Translations under genes and position numbers: made by a program
Notes under the pieces: generated by a model
Databases searched by the model: none
Seen by the model: only the letters and a program-made list of their open reading frames with translations
Told to the model about the DNA's origin: nothing
NCBI RefSeq assembly: GCF_016862575.1
Contig: NZ_BONF01000004.1
Location: 1-64,000, forward strand
Reading direction: 5' to 3'
Length of the DNA stretch: 64,000 nucleotides
Source: Catellatospora bangladeshensis
GTDB lineage: Bacteria; Actinomycetota; Actinomycetes; Mycobacteriales; Micromonosporaceae
Part shown: piece by piece, positions 17,293 to 29,323 of the stretch
How the letters are laid out: every line of letters starts with the position of its first letter
How positions within the stretch are numbered: the first letter of the stretch is position 1

Positions 17293-18924
17293 GTGCCCGG
17301 GAATCACAGCTCCACCTCCGCGCCGCTGCGGCCCGCCCGCGTGACGCCGGTCGACCTCGCCACGCTCGCCGCCCTCGTGGGGGCGCAGGCGCCGGCCGGG
17401 ACCGCGATCACCGGGGTCACCCATGCCGGAGACCAGGCGCGGCCCGGCGACCTGTACGCGGCCCTGCCGGGCGCCCGCCGCCACGGCGCCGAGTTCACCG
17501 CCCAGGCGCTCGCGGGCGGCGCGGTCGCCGTGCTCACCGACGCGGCCGGAGCCGCCCACCCGGGCGTCGCGCCCGCGCGGGAGGCCGGGGTGCCGGTCGT
17601 GGTGGTCGCGGACGCCAGGGAGGCGCTGGGGCCGGTCGCCGACGCGGTCTACGGCTCGCCCACGTCCGCGATGACGGTGATCGGGCTGACCGGCACCGCC
17701 GGCAAGACCTCCACGGCGTACCTGGTCGAGTCGGGCCTGCGCGCCGCCGGCCACGTCACCGGGCTCATCGGCACCGTGGAGACACGGCTGGGCGACCTCG
17801 TCGTGAACAGCGTGCGCACCACCCCCGAGGCCACCGACCTGCACGCGATGCTCGCGCTGGCCCGCGAGCGCGGCGTCACCGCGGTGGTGATGGAGGTGTC
17901 CAGCCACGCGCTGGTCATGGGCCGGGTCGGCGGGGTGCGCTTCGCGGTCGGCGGCTGGACCAACTTCGGCTCCGACCACCTGGACTTCCACACCGACTCC
18001 GACGACTACTTCCAGGCCAAGGCGCGGCTGTTCGACGGCCGCTGCGCGGTCGAGGTGCTCAACCTCGACGACCCGGCGCTCAAGCCGCTGCTGCGCCCGG
18101 CCACGGTGACCTACTCGGCCGCGGGCGACCCGTCGGCCACCTGGCACGCCGAGGGCGTCGCCGACCAGGACTTCGGACAGCGCTTCACCGCCGTCGGCCC
18201 GCCCGGCCGGGTCGCCGCGGGGGTCCGCCTGCCCGGCCTGCACAACGTCGCCAACGCGTTGCTGGCCCTGGCCTGCCTGACCTCAGTCGGGGTGGACGCG
18301 GCCGTGGCCGCCGCGGGCGTCGCGGCGTGCCCCGGGGTGCCCGGCCGCCTGGAGCGGGTCAACGCGCCCGGCCCGGTGGTCGGCGTCGTCGACTACGCGC
18401 ACAAGGTCGGCGCGATCGAGGCGGCCCTGCTCGCGCTGCGGCAGCTCGCCGACGCGCGGGGCGGGCGGCTGATCGCGCTGCTCGGCGCGGGCGGCGACCG
18501 CGACACCGGCAAGCGCCCGCACATGGGCGCGGCCGGCGCGCACGGCTCGGATCTGCTCATCGTCACCGACGACAACCCGCGCACCGAGGACCCGGCGCTG
18601 GTCCGGCAGGGCGTGCTCGCGGGCACCGCCGGGGCTCCGGCCGAGGTGGTCGAGATCGCGGGCCGTCGCGGGGCCATCGCCGAGGCCGTCGCGCGGGCTG
18701 TGCCCGGCGACGTGATCGCGCTGCTCGGCAAGGGCCACGAGACCGGCCAGGAGATCCAGGGCGAGATCCACCCCTTCGACGACCGGATCGAGCTGGCCGC
18801 CGCGCTGACCGCGCGATTCGGCACGGCCGAGGGCGCGGGCGCCTCCGCGAACCCCGCCGACGGCACGACGCGCGGTGACGGCCCCGGGCCGGATGCCGCT
18901 GTACCGCAGGAGGAGGGCCGATGA
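17293..18924 (+). CDS. murE: UDP-MurNAc-L-Ala-D-Glu:meso-DAP ligase
   Basis: A 543-residue Mur ligase. P-loop TGTAGKTST (Lys138), central-domain motif NFGSDHLDFH, and DNPR at 427-430. The DNPR motif marks enzymes that add meso-diaminopimelate rather than lysine, so the wall is DAP-type. The C-terminus carries ~35 extra disordered residues. The GTG at 17293 was chosen because the match to MurE begins shortly after it and a -10-like hexamer precedes it; a start 13 codons upstream is open. Overlaps murF by 4 nt. Confidence 0.95.
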   Translation: MPGNHSSTSAPLRPARVTPVDLATLAALVGAQAPAGTAITGVTHAGDQARPGDLYAALPGARRHGAEFTAQALAGGAVAVLTDAAGAAHPGVAPAREAGVPVVVVADAREALGPVADAVYGSPTSAMTVIGLTGTAGKTSTAYLVESGLRAAGHVTGLIGTVETRLGDLVVNSVRTTPEATDLHAMLALARERGVTAVVMEVSSHALVMGRVGGVRFAVGGWTNFGSDHLDFHTDSDDYFQAKARLFDGRCAVEVLNLDDPALKPLLRPATVTYSAAGDPSATWHAEGVADQDFGQRFTAVGPPGRVAAGVRLPGLHNVANALLALACLTSVGVDAAVAAAGVAACPGVPGRLERVNAPGPVVGVVDYAHKVGAIEAALLALRQLADARGGRLIALLGAGGDRDTGKRPHMGAAGAHGSDLLIVTDDNPRTEDPALVRQGVLAGTAGAPAEVVEIAGRRGAIAEAVARAVPGDVIALLGKGHETGQEIQGEIHPFDDRIELAAALTARFGTAEGAGASANPADGTTRGDGPGPDAAVPQEEGR

Positions 18925-20348
18925 TCACGCTGACCCTGGCCGAGGTGGCCGAGGCCGTAGCCGGTGAGCTGCACGGCGCCGACCCGCAGGAGCGGGTGAC
19001 CGGCACCGTCGAGTTCGACTCGCGCAAGGTGGGGCCGGGCGGGCTGTTCGTCGCGTTCGCGGGGGAGAAGGCCGACGGGCACGACTTCGCGCCCGCCGCG
19101 CTGGCCGCCGGTGCGGCCGCGGTGCTCGGCACCCGCCCGCTGGACGGCGTGCCCGTGATCGTGGTGGCCGACCCGCTGGCCGCGATGGCCCGGCTGGCCC
19201 GCGCCGTGCTGGACCGGCTCGACGTCACCGTCGTCGGGATCACCGGCTCGTCCGGCAAGACCACCACCAAGGACCTGATCGGGCAGCTGCTGGGCGGGCT
19301 CGGCCCGACGGTGGCCCCGCCGGGCACCTTCAACAACGAGCTGGGGCTGCCGTACACGGTGCTCCAGGCCGACGCGGACACCCGGTTCCTGGTGCTGGAG
19401 ATGGGCGCGCGCGGCATCGGCCACATCAAGGACCTGTGCGAGATCGCCCCGCCGTCGGTCGGCGTGGTGGTCAACGTGGGCGTGGCGCACATCGGCGAGT
19501 TCGGCTCGGTCGAGGGCATCGCCACGGCCAAGTCGGAGCTGGTGCAGGCGCTGCCGGCGGACGGGCTGGCGGTGCTCAACGCCGACGACCCCCGGGTCGC
19601 CGCGATGGCGGCGGTCACCCCCGCCGCCGTGGTGCTGGCGGGCCAGGCCGAGGGCGCGGACCTGCGGGCCGTGGACGTGGTGCTGGACGAGCGCGGGCGT
19701 CCCTCGTACACCCTGGTGTCGGGCGGCGAGTCGGCGCGGGTGGAGCTGGGCCTCACGGGAGCCCACCAGGTCGGCAACACGCTGCTGGCGGCGGCCGTGG
19801 CACAGCGCTGTGGCATGGCGTGGTCCGAACTGCCCGGGGCGCTGGCCCGGTTGCGTGCGCTCTCGACCCGAAGGATGGATGTTTTCGACCGTGCCGACGG
19901 TGTCACGGTCATCGACGACTCGTACAACGCGAATCCGGCCTCGACGGCGGCGGCGCTGCGGGCGCTGCACACCCTCGGCGGTGGTGACGGCCCGGCGGGC
20001 CGACGCACCGTGGCGGTGCTCGGCTACCACGCCGAGCTGGGGGCCGCGGAGCACGACGGCCATGCCGAGGTGGGAGCGCTGGCCGCTACGCTCGGCGTCG
20101 GCCTGCTGATCGTGGTGGGCGAGTCCGCCGCGCCGATCCTCGACGGCGCGGCCTCGGTGCGGCATTGGGAAGGTGAGTCGGTGCTGGTCAGCGATCAGGC
20201 CGCGGCGATCGGCGTGCTGCGGGAGCGGCTGCGGGCCGCGGACGTCGTGCTGGTTAAGGGTTCGCGTTACCGAACCTGGGATGTGGTGGACGCACTGCGC
20301 GAGACGCGCGCCGGAGTCGGCGCGAGCAATGGAGACGGCCACCGATGA
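18921..20348 (+). CDS. murF: UDP-MurNAc-tripeptide:D-Ala-D-Ala ligase
   Basis: A 475-residue Mur ligase that completes the UDP-MurNAc-pentapeptide. P-loop [11 protein letters not shown] (Lys113), [10 protein letters not shown] and the central GARGIGHI segment are the family marks; [12 protein letters not shown] is typical of MurF. Start ATG overlaps the murE stop (ATGA), stop overlaps mraY (ATGA), so translation is coupled. Confidence 0.96.
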   Translation: MITLTLAEVAEAVAGELHGADPQERVTGTVEFDSRKVGPGGLFVAFAGEKADGHDFAPAALAAGAAAVLGTRPLDGVPVIVVADPLAAMARLARAVLDRLDVTVVGITGSSGKTTTKDLIGQLLGGLGPTVAPPGTFNNELGLPYTVLQADADTRFLVLEMGARGIGHIKDLCEIAPPSVGVVVNVGVAHIGEFGSVEGIATAKSELVQALPADGLAVLNADDPRVAAMAAVTPAAVVLAGQAEGADLRAVDVVLDERGRPSYTLVSGGESARVELGLTGAHQVGNTLLAAAVAQRCGMAWSELPGALARLRALSTRRMDVFDRADGVTVIDDSYNANPASTAAALRALHTLGGGDGPAGRRTVAVLGYHAELGAAEHDGHAEVGALAATLGVGLLIVVGESAAPILDGAASVRHWEGESVLVSDQAAAIGVLRERLRAADVVLVKGSRYRTWDVVDALRETRAGVGASNGDGHR

Positions 20349-21454
20349 GATCCATCATCGTCGCGATCCTGGTGGCGTTCGCGATATCCCTCTTCGGCAC
20401 CCCCATTGCCATCAAGGCCTTCACCCGGCTCAAGGCGGGTCAGCCGATCCGTACCGACGGCCCGCAGGCCCACCTGAGCAAGAAGGGCACGCCCACGATG
20501 GGCGGGGTGGTGTTCATCATCGGCACCGTCATCGCGTACGTGGTCGCCCACCTCAGCCTCACCACCCTCCCGGAGAAGCAGATCGCGCAGGTCACCCCGA
20601 CCATCACCGCGCTGGTGCTGCTCGGCCTGATGGTCTTCTCCGGCGCGGTCGGCTTCATCGACGACTTCCTGAAGGTGCGCCGGCGCAACAGCGGCGGCCT
20701 CAACAAGCGCGGCAAGCTGCTGGGCCAGCTGCTGGTCGGCGCGGTGTTCGGCATCATCGCGCTGAGCGAGCCGAGCACGTCCAACTACACGGTCGGCTCC
20801 ACCAAGGTCTCGTTCATCCGGGACATCAACTGGATGGACGTCGGCAAGGTCGGCGCGGTCATCCTGTTCGTGGTGGTGGTGCTCGGCGCGACCAACGGCG
20901 TCAACCTCACCGACGGCCTGGACGGCCTGGCCACCGGCACCTCGGTGATGGTGCTGGGCGCGTACAGCTTCATCGCGGCCTGGCAGTACCAGCACTGGTG
21001 CGCCGACACCGACGGCTACGCGAAGAACGTGGCCAACTACTGCTACACGGTGCGCGACCCGCTGGAGATCGCGATGATCGCCGCGGCGGCGGCCGGCGCG
21101 CTCGTCGGCTTCCTGTGGTGGAACACCTCGCCCGCCCGGATCTTCATGGGCGACACCGGCTCGATGGCGCTGGGCGGCCTCATCGCCGGCCTGGCCATGT
21201 CCACCCGCACGCTGATCCTCCTGCTGATCATCGGCGGCCTGTTCGTGATCATCACGATGTCGGTGGTGATCCAGGTGATCTCCTTCCGGACCACCGGAAA
21301 GCGCGTCTTCCGCATGTCGCCGCTCCAGCATCACTTCGAGTTGGCAGGCTGGAGCGAGGTCAACATCGTCGTCCGCTTCTGGATCATCGGAGGCATCGGG
21401 GTGGCGATCGGCCTGGGCATCTTCTACAGCGACTTCCTGCGCGTGATGGGGTGA
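20345..21454 (+). CDS. mraY: Phospho-MurNAc-pentapeptide transferase
   Basis: A 369-residue integral membrane enzyme with about ten helices that makes lipid I from UDP-MurNAc-pentapeptide and undecaprenyl phosphate. Signatures: KKGTPTMGG near residue 51, FIDDFLKV with the catalytic Asp pair, [22 protein letters not shown] and PLQHHFEL near the C-terminus. One extracytoplasmic loop (between [11 protein letters not shown] and the FMGDTG helix) carries extra polar residues and Cys. Confidence 0.97.
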   Translation: MRSIIVAILVAFAISLFGTPIAIKAFTRLKAGQPIRTDGPQAHLSKKGTPTMGGVVFIIGTVIAYVVAHLSLTTLPEKQIAQVTPTITALVLLGLMVFSGAVGFIDDFLKVRRRNSGGLNKRGKLLGQLLVGAVFGIIALSEPSTSNYTVGSTKVSFIRDINWMDVGKVGAVILFVVVVLGATNGVNLTDGLDGLATGTSVMVLGAYSFIAAWQYQHWCADTDGYAKNVANYCYTVRDPLEIAMIAAAAAGALVGFLWWNTSPARIFMGDTGSMALGGLIAGLAMSTRTLILLLIIGGLFVIITMSVVIQVISFRTTGKRVFRMSPLQHHFELAGWSEVNIVVRFWIIGGIGVAIGLGIFYSDFLRVMG

Positions 21455-21459
21455 CACGG

Positions 21460-22860
21460 ATGTACGAGGGCCGTTCGGTGCTGGTGGCCGGGGCGCGGGT
21501 GGCCGGAGCCGCCTGCGCCACCGCCCTGGCGGGCCTCGGCGCCGAGGTGACCGTGGTGGACCGGGCGGCCTCGGCGGAGACCGAGCGCCTGGCCGCCGCG
21601 GGCATCAAGGTGATCATCGGCGAGCCCGACCCCGGGCAGCTGCTGTCGGGCGTCGACCACCTGGTGGTCTCGCCCGGCTTCCCCCCGCACCACCCGCTGG
21701 CCCGAGCCGCGGCGGCGGCGGGCATCGAGGTGTACAGCGAGCCGGAGCTGGCCTGGCGCCTGCGCGGCCCCGGCGCGCCCCGCTGGCTCGCCGTCACCGG
21801 CACCAACGGCAAGACCACCACCGTCACCATGCTGGCGTCGATGCTGGCCGCCGCAGGGCTGCGCACCGCCGCCCTGGGCAACATCGGCATGCCGCTGGTC
21901 GACGCGCAGGGCGGCGGCCCCGGCGGGTACGAGGTGCTCGCCGTCGAGCTGTCCAGCTTCCAGCTGCACTGGTCCTCGACGCTCGCCCCCGAGGGCGGCG
22001 CCCTGCTCAACCTCGCCGACGACCACCTGGACTGGCACGGCGGCTTCGACCACTACGCGGGCGCCAAGACCGCCGTGTGGCGCTCGGCGCACACCGGGGG
22101 CACGGCAGTCGGCAACCTGGACGATCCGCGCGTCAGGGCGCTGCTGGAGGGCCTGCACGCGGCCCGGGTGCCGGGCCGGCTGATCGGCTTCACCCTCGAC
22201 GTGCCGCCGCCCGGCTGCGTCGGCGTGGTCGAGGACGTGCTCGTCGACCGGACCGGCGACGGCGACGCCCACGAGCTGGCCACCCTCGCCGACATCCGGC
22301 CCGTCGGCGCGCACAACGTCGCCAACGCCCTGGCCGCCGCCGCGCTCGCGCTGTCGGCCGGGGTCTCCCACGACGCCATCCGGCGCGGCCTGGCCGGGTA
22401 CGTCCCCGAGCCGCACCGCAACGCCACCGTGGCCACCGTCGGCGGCGTGCGCTGGGTCGACGACAGCAAGGCCACCAACCCGCACGCGGCCGCGGCTTCG
22501 CTGACCTCTTACGAGCGGATCGTGTGGGTGGCCGGGGGCCAGCTCAAGGGCGTCGACATCGACGAGCTGACGGCCCGGATCGCGCCGCGCCTGACCGGCG
22601 CCGTGCTGCTCGGCGTCGACCGCGCCGAGGTGGCGCAGGCGCTCGCGCGACACGCGCCCCACCTGCCCGTGGTGGACGTCGCCCGCACCGATGATGGGGC
22701 GATGGCGGAGGTCGTGGCCGCGGCCGCCCGGCTGGCCGAGCCGGGCGACACCGTGCTGCTCGCGCCCGCCGCCGCCTCGCTCGACATGTTCCCCAGCTAC
22801 GCCCGCCGCGGCGACGCCTTCGCCGAGGCGGTGCGCGCCCTGCCCACCCCGGCGGCCTGA
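21460..22860 (+). CDS. murD: UDP-MurNAc-L-Ala:D-Glu ligase
   Basis: A 466-residue Mur ligase. Rossmann-like N-domain (SVLVAGARVAGAACA), P-loop TGTNGKTTTV (Lys118), LNLADDHLDWHGG, and a C-domain with VDDSKATNPHA and LLAPAAASLDMF. The ATG at 21460 has a GGGG stretch upstream; a GTG at 21451 overlapping the mraY stop as GTGA is an alternative start giving three more residues. Confidence 0.96.
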   Translation: MYEGRSVLVAGARVAGAACATALAGLGAEVTVVDRAASAETERLAAAGIKVIIGEPDPGQLLSGVDHLVVSPGFPPHHPLARAAAAAGIEVYSEPELAWRLRGPGAPRWLAVTGTNGKTTTVTMLASMLAAAGLRTAALGNIGMPLVDAQGGGPGGYEVLAVELSSFQLHWSSTLAPEGGALLNLADDHLDWHGGFDHYAGAKTAVWRSAHTGGTAVGNLDDPRVRALLEGLHAARVPGRLIGFTLDVPPPGCVGVVEDVLVDRTGDGDAHELATLADIRPVGAHNVANALAAAALALSAGVSHDAIRRGLAGYVPEPHRNATVATVGGVRWVDDSKATNPHAAAASLTSYERIVWVAGGQLKGVDIDELTARIAPRLTGAVLLGVDRAEVAQALARHAPHLPVVDVARTDDGAMAEVVAAAARLAEPGDTVLLAPAAASLDMFPSYARRGDAFAEAVRALPTPAA

Positions 22861-22934
22861 CCCGCGCCGCACCGGCCCCGCCGGGACAACCGAACAGCAC
22901 CCCGTCCGCAGCCGCCGAGATCGGAGTCCGCACG

Positions 22935-24388
<1,454 letters not shown>

Positions 24389-24389
<1 letters not shown>

Positions 24390-25519
24390 TGGTGCAAGGT
24401 GACGGTCGACTGCGGTCGGTGGTGCTGGCCGGCGGAGGCACCGGCGGGCACATCTACCCGCTGCTGGCGTTCGCGGACTGCCTGCGCCGCCACGATCCGG
24501 ACATCCGGATCACCTGCCTGGGCACGCCGCGCGGCCTGGAGACCGAGCTGATCCCGGCGGCGGGCTACGACCTGCGCCACGTCCCGGCGTTCCAGCTGCC
24601 CCGCTCGGTGAACATGAACCTGCTGCGCACCCCGGACCGGATGTACCGGTCCACCAAGGCGGCGCGCGCGATCATGGACGAGGTGCAGGCCGACGCGGTG
24701 GTGGGCTTCGGCGGGTACGTCTCCGTGCCCGCGTACCTGGCCGCCTGGCGCCGGCACACGCCGATCGTGATCCACGAGGTGAACGTGCCCGCCGGCATCG
24801 CCAACAAGCTGGGCATGAAGTTCACCGACAACGTCGCGGTGGGCTTCCCGCACCAGCCCCGCCAGGACGAGGCGCTGCGCGACGCGACCGTGGTCGGCGT
24901 GCCGCTGCGGCAGTCCCTGGCCACCGTCGACCGGGTCGCGCTGCGCGAGCAGGCCCGCGCCCACTTCGGGCTGGACCCGCACCGGCCGACCCTGTTCGTG
25001 TTCGGCGCCTCACAGGGCGCCCGCTCGATCAACCTGGCCGTGGCCGCCTCGGCGAAGGCGCTGACCTCGGCCGGAGTGCAGGTGCTGCACGTGATCGGCG
25101 CCCGCAACGAGGACTTCGACGTGCCCAGCGGGCTGGACGCGCCGTACGTGCGGGTCAAGTTCATCAACGAGATGCAGCTGGGCTACGCCGCGGCCGACCT
25201 GGCGCTGTGCCGGGGCGGCGCGATCACCTGCGCGGAGACCGCCGCGCTGGGGGTGCCCGCGATCTACGTGCCGCTGCCATACGGCAACGGCGAGCAGCGG
25301 CGCAACGCCCTCCCGGTCGTTGAGGCTGGTGGGGGACTTATCGTGGACGACGCCGAGCTGACCCCGCAGTGGATCGAGCAGAACGTGCTGCCGCTGGTGA
25401 CGGACTCGTCCCGGCTCGCCACGATGGGCTACGCGGCGGCCGCGTACGGCCGGCGCGACGGTGACGAGCAGCTGCGCTCGTTCCTGCTGAACGCGCTGGC
25501 ATCGGCGAAGCGGAACTAG
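24389..25519 (+). CDS. murG: UDP-GlcNAc:lipid I GlcNAc transferase
   Basis: A 376-residue GT-B glycosyltransferase that turns lipid I into lipid II at the inner membrane face. Signatures: LAGGGTGGHIYPLLA near residue 14, GFGGYVSVPAYLAA, HEVNVPAGIANK, GASQGARSIN and the C-domain CRGGAITCAETAALGVPA. ATG overlaps the ftsW stop; GAGAGGAG lies just upstream. Confidence 0.97.
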
Positions 25520-25530
25520 GGAGGCGTGCA

Positions 25531-27015
25531 GTGGAGACGGCGGAGATGATCCCGGCGGGTGTGCTCACCGCGGAGGACCTGGGCCGGGTGCACATGATCG
25601 GGGTCGGCGGCGTGGGCATGAGCGGCCTGGCCCGGCTGCTGCTCACCCGCGGCGTCCCGCTGTCGGGTTCGGAGCTGCGCGAGTGGCCGCACCTGGCCGC
25701 GCTGCGGGCGCTCGGCGGCACCATCTACATGAGCCACGACACGTCGAACCTGGACGGGGTGGACACGGTCATCTACTCGACCGCGATCCCGGCCGACCAC
25801 GTGGAGCTGGCCGAGGCGCGCCGCCGCGGGCTGCGCGTGCTGCACCGCTCGGAGGCGCTGGCCGCGGCGATGACCGGCCGGCGCACCATCGCGGTGGCGG
25901 GCACCCACGGCAAGACCACCACCACCTCGATGATCACGCTGATCCTGCAGCACGCCGGGCTGGCCCCGTCGTTCGTGATCGGCGGCGAGATCTCCGAGGT
26001 GGGCTCGAACGCCCACCACGGCAGCGGCGAGTACTTCGTGGCCGAGGCCGACGAGAGCGACCGCTCGTTCCTGCTCTACCGGCCGCACGTGTCGATCATC
26101 ACGAACGTGGAGGAGGACCACCTCAACACGTACGGCACGCTGGCCAACCTGGAGGACGCGTTCGTCGAGTTCGGCACCCTGATCGAGGCCGACGGCTTCG
26201 TGGTGACCTGCGCCGACGACCCGGGCGCGCAGCGGGTCACCGCGCGGCTGCGCGACCTGGGCCGCACGGTGTTCACCTACGGCGAGTCGCCCGAGGCGGA
26301 CCTGCGGGTCACCGAGATCACCACGACCGCCGCGGGCGTGCGCTACCTGGCCGCGCTGGACGGCAAGGAGCTGGGCGAGTTCTCCATGCCGGTGCCGGGG
26401 CGGCACCTGGGCCTCAACAGCGCCGCGGCCGTGCTCACCGCGCTCAAGCTGGGCCTGGACCCGGAGGTGGTGGCGGCCGCGCTGGCCGCGCACCCGGGCG
26501 TGCGGCGGCGCTTCGAGCTGAAGGGCATCGTCAACGGGGTACGCGTCTACGACGAGTACGCCTACCACCCGACCTCGATGACCGCGGCGCTGCAGACGCT
26601 GCGCGAGGTGGCCGGGGACGGCCGCCTGGTGGTGGTCTTCCAGCCGTACCGGATGTACCGCACCCGCGACCTGCAGGCCGAGATCGCGACCGCGCTGTCG
26701 CTGGCCGACGAGGCCGTGATCATGGAGGTCTTCGGCCCCGGCGAGGTGCGCGAGCCCGGCGAGGGCGGGGTGGCGCTGACCGCGGCGATCCCGCTGCCCG
26801 AGGCGCAGAAGGTGTTCGTGCCGTCCTGGGAGGACGTGCCGGGCGAGGTGGTGCGGCGGGTCCGGGAGGGCGACGTCGTGGTGACCATGGGCGCCCCGCC
26901 GATCTCGCTGATGGGCGACGAGCTCATGCCGGCCCTGTCCGCGCGCGGCGACGCCCCCTCGCCGAACGGCTACGTCGCCCGCCACGCCTCGCCGGACGCG
27001 CGAGAGCAGGGCTGA
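25531..27015 (+). CDS. murC: UDP-MurNAc:L-Ala ligase
   Basis: A 494-residue Mur ligase. IGVGGVGMSGLARL at the N-terminus, P-loop AGTHGKTTTT (Lys128), EADESDRSFLLYRP and DEYAYHPTSM. The GTG at 25531 has TAGGGAGG 6 nt upstream. Its stop overlaps the ftsQ start (TGATG). It catalyses the first amino acid addition of the stem peptide. Confidence 0.97.
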   Translation: METAEMIPAGVLTAEDLGRVHMIGVGGVGMSGLARLLLTRGVPLSGSELREWPHLAALRALGGTIYMSHDTSNLDGVDTVIYSTAIPADHVELAEARRRGLRVLHRSEALAAAMTGRRTIAVAGTHGKTTTTSMITLILQHAGLAPSFVIGGEISEVGSNAHHGSGEYFVAEADESDRSFLLYRPHVSIITNVEEDHLNTYGTLANLEDAFVEFGTLIEADGFVVTCADDPGAQRVTARLRDLGRTVFTYGESPEADLRVTEITTTAAGVRYLAALDGKELGEFSMPVPGRHLGLNSAAAVLTALKLGLDPEVVAAALAAHPGVRRRFELKGIVNGVRVYDEYAYHPTSMTAALQTLREVAGDGRLVVVFQPYRMYRTRDLQAEIATALSLADEAVIMEVFGPGEVREPGEGGVALTAAIPLPEAQKVFVPSWEDVPGEVVRRVREGDVVVTMGAPPISLMGDELMPALSARGDAPSPNGYVARHASPDAREQG

Positions 27016-27845
27016 TGCCGGACGGCCGGGACCCCTCGGCAGGCTCGCGCCGCAGCTGGCGGCTGGTGCGGGCGGGCACCGACGCGATCCCGCCCTGGGT
27101 GCGGCGGTTCATGCAGCAGTACGGCGCACGGCGCGCCCGGCTCCCGCTCTCCCGGGCGGGGCGGGTGCGCCGGCGCCGGCAGATCGTGGCCCGGCTCGGC
27201 ATGGCGCTGGCCGGGCTGCTGGCCGTCGGCACGCTGGGCTGGCTGATCTTCGTCTCGCCCGTGCTCGGCGTACACGACGTCTGGGTCGAGGGTGCTCTCG
27301 TCCTGGAGACCGACCAGGTGGTCGCGGCCGCGGCGGTGCCCGACGGCACCCCGCTGGCCCGGGTGGACACCGACGCGGTCCGCGACCGGGTGGCCAAGCT
27401 GCCACCGGCCCGCGAGGTCACCGTGTCGCGGCGCTGGCCGTCCACTCTGGTCATCGAGATCGTGGAGCGCTCGCCGGTGGGCGCGGTGCCCAACGGAAAG
27501 AAGTACGATCTTTTCGATGATCATGGTGTGATCTACCGTACGGTCACCAGCGTGCCGTCCGGGGTGGCCCGGGTGGAGCTGGCCACGCCGGGTCCGCAGG
27601 ACACCTCGACCCAGTCGGCGCTCGTGGTGCTGCGGTCGCTCGGCGAGCGCCTGCGCTCCGAACTGGTCACACTGGTGGTCGAGGGTCCGGCCCGGATCCG
27701 GCTGGAACTGCGCGGCGACCGCGTCGTGACCTGGGGAGACGCTGAGGAGAGCGAGATGAAGGCGAAGGTGGCGACCGCGTTGCTGACCAAGCCCGACAAG
27801 CGCATCGACGTCAGCGGCGTGCCCGAGGTGGTGACCCTCGGCTGA
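27015..27845 (+). CDS. ftsQ: Cell division protein FtsQ/DivIB
   Basis: A 276-residue bitopic protein: basic cytoplasmic region of 60 residues (with RRRRQIV before the membrane), transmembrane helix ~61-82, then the POTRA domain (VLGVHDVWVEGALVLETDQV) and the FtsQ beta domain. Part of the FtsQLB complex. Position between murC and ftsZ is classic. The gene is followed by a hairpin and the ftsZ promoter region. Confidence 0.95.
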   Translation: MPDGRDPSAGSRRSWRLVRAGTDAIPPWVRRFMQQYGARRARLPLSRAGRVRRRRQIVARLGMALAGLLAVGTLGWLIFVSPVLGVHDVWVEGALVLETDQVVAAAAVPDGTPLARVDTDAVRDRVAKLPPAREVTVSRRWPSTLVIEIVERSPVGAVPNGKKYDLFDDHGVIYRTVTSVPSGVARVELATPGPQDTSTQSALVVLRSLGERLRSELVTLVVEGPARIRLELRGDRVVTWGDAEESEMKAKVATALLTKPDKRIDVSGVPEVVTLG

Positions 27846-27890
27846 TCCGGTCGCGCGGTGTGCACGAGGTCTCCACTATGGAAGACGAGA

Positions 27891-27921
27891 CACGCCGTGA
27901 TGGTCCTTGGATCACGGCGTG
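27891..27921 (+). terminator. Hairpin between ftsQ and ftsZ
   Basis: CACGCCGTGAT (27891-27901) and its exact reverse complement (27911-27921) around a 9-nt loop, 46 nt past the ftsQ stop. TTTT occurs only 11 nt later. Likely a partial terminator separating the mur genes from ftsZ, which has its own promoter below it. Confidence 0.6.
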
Positions 27922-27952
27922 CCGACGCTTACGTTTTCGTACAAGACAATGA

Positions 27953-27981
27953 TTGACATAACCGTAAGGCTCTAGTAGAGG
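27953..27981 (+). promoter_or_regulatory. ftsZ: Candidate ftsZ promoter
   Basis: A consensus -35 TTGACA (27953-27958) and TAGAGG (27976-27981) are spaced 17 bp, 130 nt before the ftsZ ATG. The surrounding sequence is AT-richer than anything nearby. ftsZ is known to have dedicated promoters in the ftsQ-ftsZ gap of Streptomyces. The -10 match is moderate, so the exact start is uncertain. Confidence 0.55.
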
Positions 27982-28113
27982 TTTAGGGTTTCCGCCCGAG
28001 CCTCTGCCGGAGCGGCGGCGACCGGGGTCCGCCCCCGGACGTCGCGGCACGACAGGCCGGGTGGGGGCGCTGCCCTCGCCCTTGTGGCACAAGAGCCTCG
28101 AAGGAAGGGTCCG

Positions 28114-29223
28114 ATGACACCTCCGCACAATTACCTCGCGGTCATCAAGGTCGTCGGCATCGGCGGCGGTGGCGTGAATGCCGTCAACCGCATGATCGAG
28201 GTCGGCCTCAAGGGCGTGGAGTTCATCGCCATCAACACCGACGCGCAGGCGCTGCTGATGAGCGACGCCGACGTCAAGCTCGACGTCGGCCGCGAGCTGA
28301 CCCGCGGCCTGGGCGCCGGGGCCAACCCCGACGTGGGCAAGAACGCCGCCGAGGACCACCGCGACGAGATCGAGGAGGTGCTCAAGGGCGCCGACATGGT
28401 CTTCGTGACCTGCGGCGAGGGCGGCGGCACCGGCACCGGCGGCGCGCCCGTGGTGGCCAACATCGCCCGCAAGCTCGGCGCGCTGACCATCGGCGTGGTG
28501 ACCCGGCCGTTCTCGTTCGAGGGCAAGCGCCGCCAGGTGCAGGCCGAGTCCGGGATCGAGGAGCTGCGCAACCAGTGCGACACGCTCATCGTGATCCCCA
28601 ACGACCGGCTGCTGGCGCTGGGCGACCGCGGCATCACCATGATGGACGCGTTCCGCCAGGCCGACCAGGTGCTGCTGTCCGGTGTCCAGGGCATCACCGA
28701 CCTGATCACGACGCCGGGTCTGATCAACCTGGACTTCGCCGACGTCAAGAGCGTCATGAGCGGCGCGGGCAGCGCGCTCATGGGCATCGGCAGCGCCCGC
28801 GGCGACAACCGCGCGGTGGAGGCGGCCGAGCGCGCCATCTCCAGCCCGCTGCTGGAGCAGAGCATGGACGGCGCGCGCGGCGTGCTGCTGTCCATCGCGG
28901 GCGGCTCCGACCTCGGCCTGTTCGAGATCAACGACGCGGCGCAGCTGGTCACCGACGCGGCCCACCCGGACGCGAACATCATCTTCGGCGCGGTCATCGA
29001 CGACGCGCTCGGCGACGAGGTGCGGGTGACCGTGATCGCGGCGGGCTTCGACGGCGGCTCGCCGTCGTACAAGCCGGTCGAGATCCCCCGCAAGGTGACC
29101 CCGCCGGTGGAGGCGCCCACGCTGCGCCACCCGACACCCACCAGCACCCCGCCGGCCCAGTCGCAGCGCAAGGTGCTGTTCGACGACGTCGACGTCCCGG
29201 ACTTCTTGAAGAACGGGTCCTAG
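28114..29223 (+). CDS. ftsZ: Cell division GTPase FtsZ
   Basis: A 369-residue tubulin homologue that forms the Z-ring. Begins [20 protein letters not shown]; the GTP-binding loop [12 protein letters not shown] is near residues 101-112; the T7 loop region [11 protein letters not shown] is near residue 205. After a short linker the conserved C-terminal peptide reads [13 protein letters not shown], the docking site for SepF-type anchors. ATG at 28114 has GGAAGGG 5 nt upstream; a frame extension to 28084 lacks support. The last codons and stop lie inside a 12-bp hairpin and are duplicated downstream. Confidence 0.98.
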   Translation: MTPPHNYLAVIKVVGIGGGGVNAVNRMIEVGLKGVEFIAINTDAQALLMSDADVKLDVGRELTRGLGAGANPDVGKNAAEDHRDEIEEVLKGADMVFVTCGEGGGTGTGGAPVVANIARKLGALTIGVVTRPFSFEGKRRQVQAESGIEELRNQCDTLIVIPNDRLLALGDRGITMMDAFRQADQVLLSGVQGITDLITTPGLINLDFADVKSVMSGAGSALMGIGSARGDNRAVEAAERAISSPLLEQSMDGARGVLLSIAGGSDLGLFEINDAAQLVTDAAHPDANIIFGAVIDDALGDEVRVTVIAAGFDGGSPSYKPVEIPRKVTPPVEAPTLRHPTPTSTPPAQSQRKVLFDDVDVPDFLKNGS

Positions 29224-29266
29224 TTCTTCAAGAAGCAGCCGGCTCAGCTTGAAGAACGGGTCCTAG
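29202..29266 (+). repeat. 19-bp duplication of the ftsZ 3' end within competing hairpins
   Basis: CTTGAAGAACGGGTCCTAG occurs at 29205-29223 (last codons and stop of ftsZ) and again, identical, at 29248-29266, offset by 43 nt and so out of frame. CTTCTTGAAGAA (29202-29213) forms a perfect 12-bp hairpin with 29224-29235 spanning the stop codon. The same right arm can instead pair with the second copy (9 bp). The two hairpins are mutually exclusive. Confidence 0.85.
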
Positions 29267-29287
29267 GGCCCGGCCTGCGTGATCGAG

Positions 29288-29323
29288 GCTCCCGCCATGC
29301 GGTAAGAACAGCATGGCGGGAGC
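29288..29323 (+). terminator. 13-bp hairpin between ftsZ and yggS
   Basis: GCTCCCGCCATGC (29288-29300) pairs perfectly with 29311-29323 around a 10-nt loop, with CGA/TCG pairs continuing past one mismatch. No T-tract. It sits 24 nt before the yggS start and probably limits read-through from ftsZ. Confidence 0.6.
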
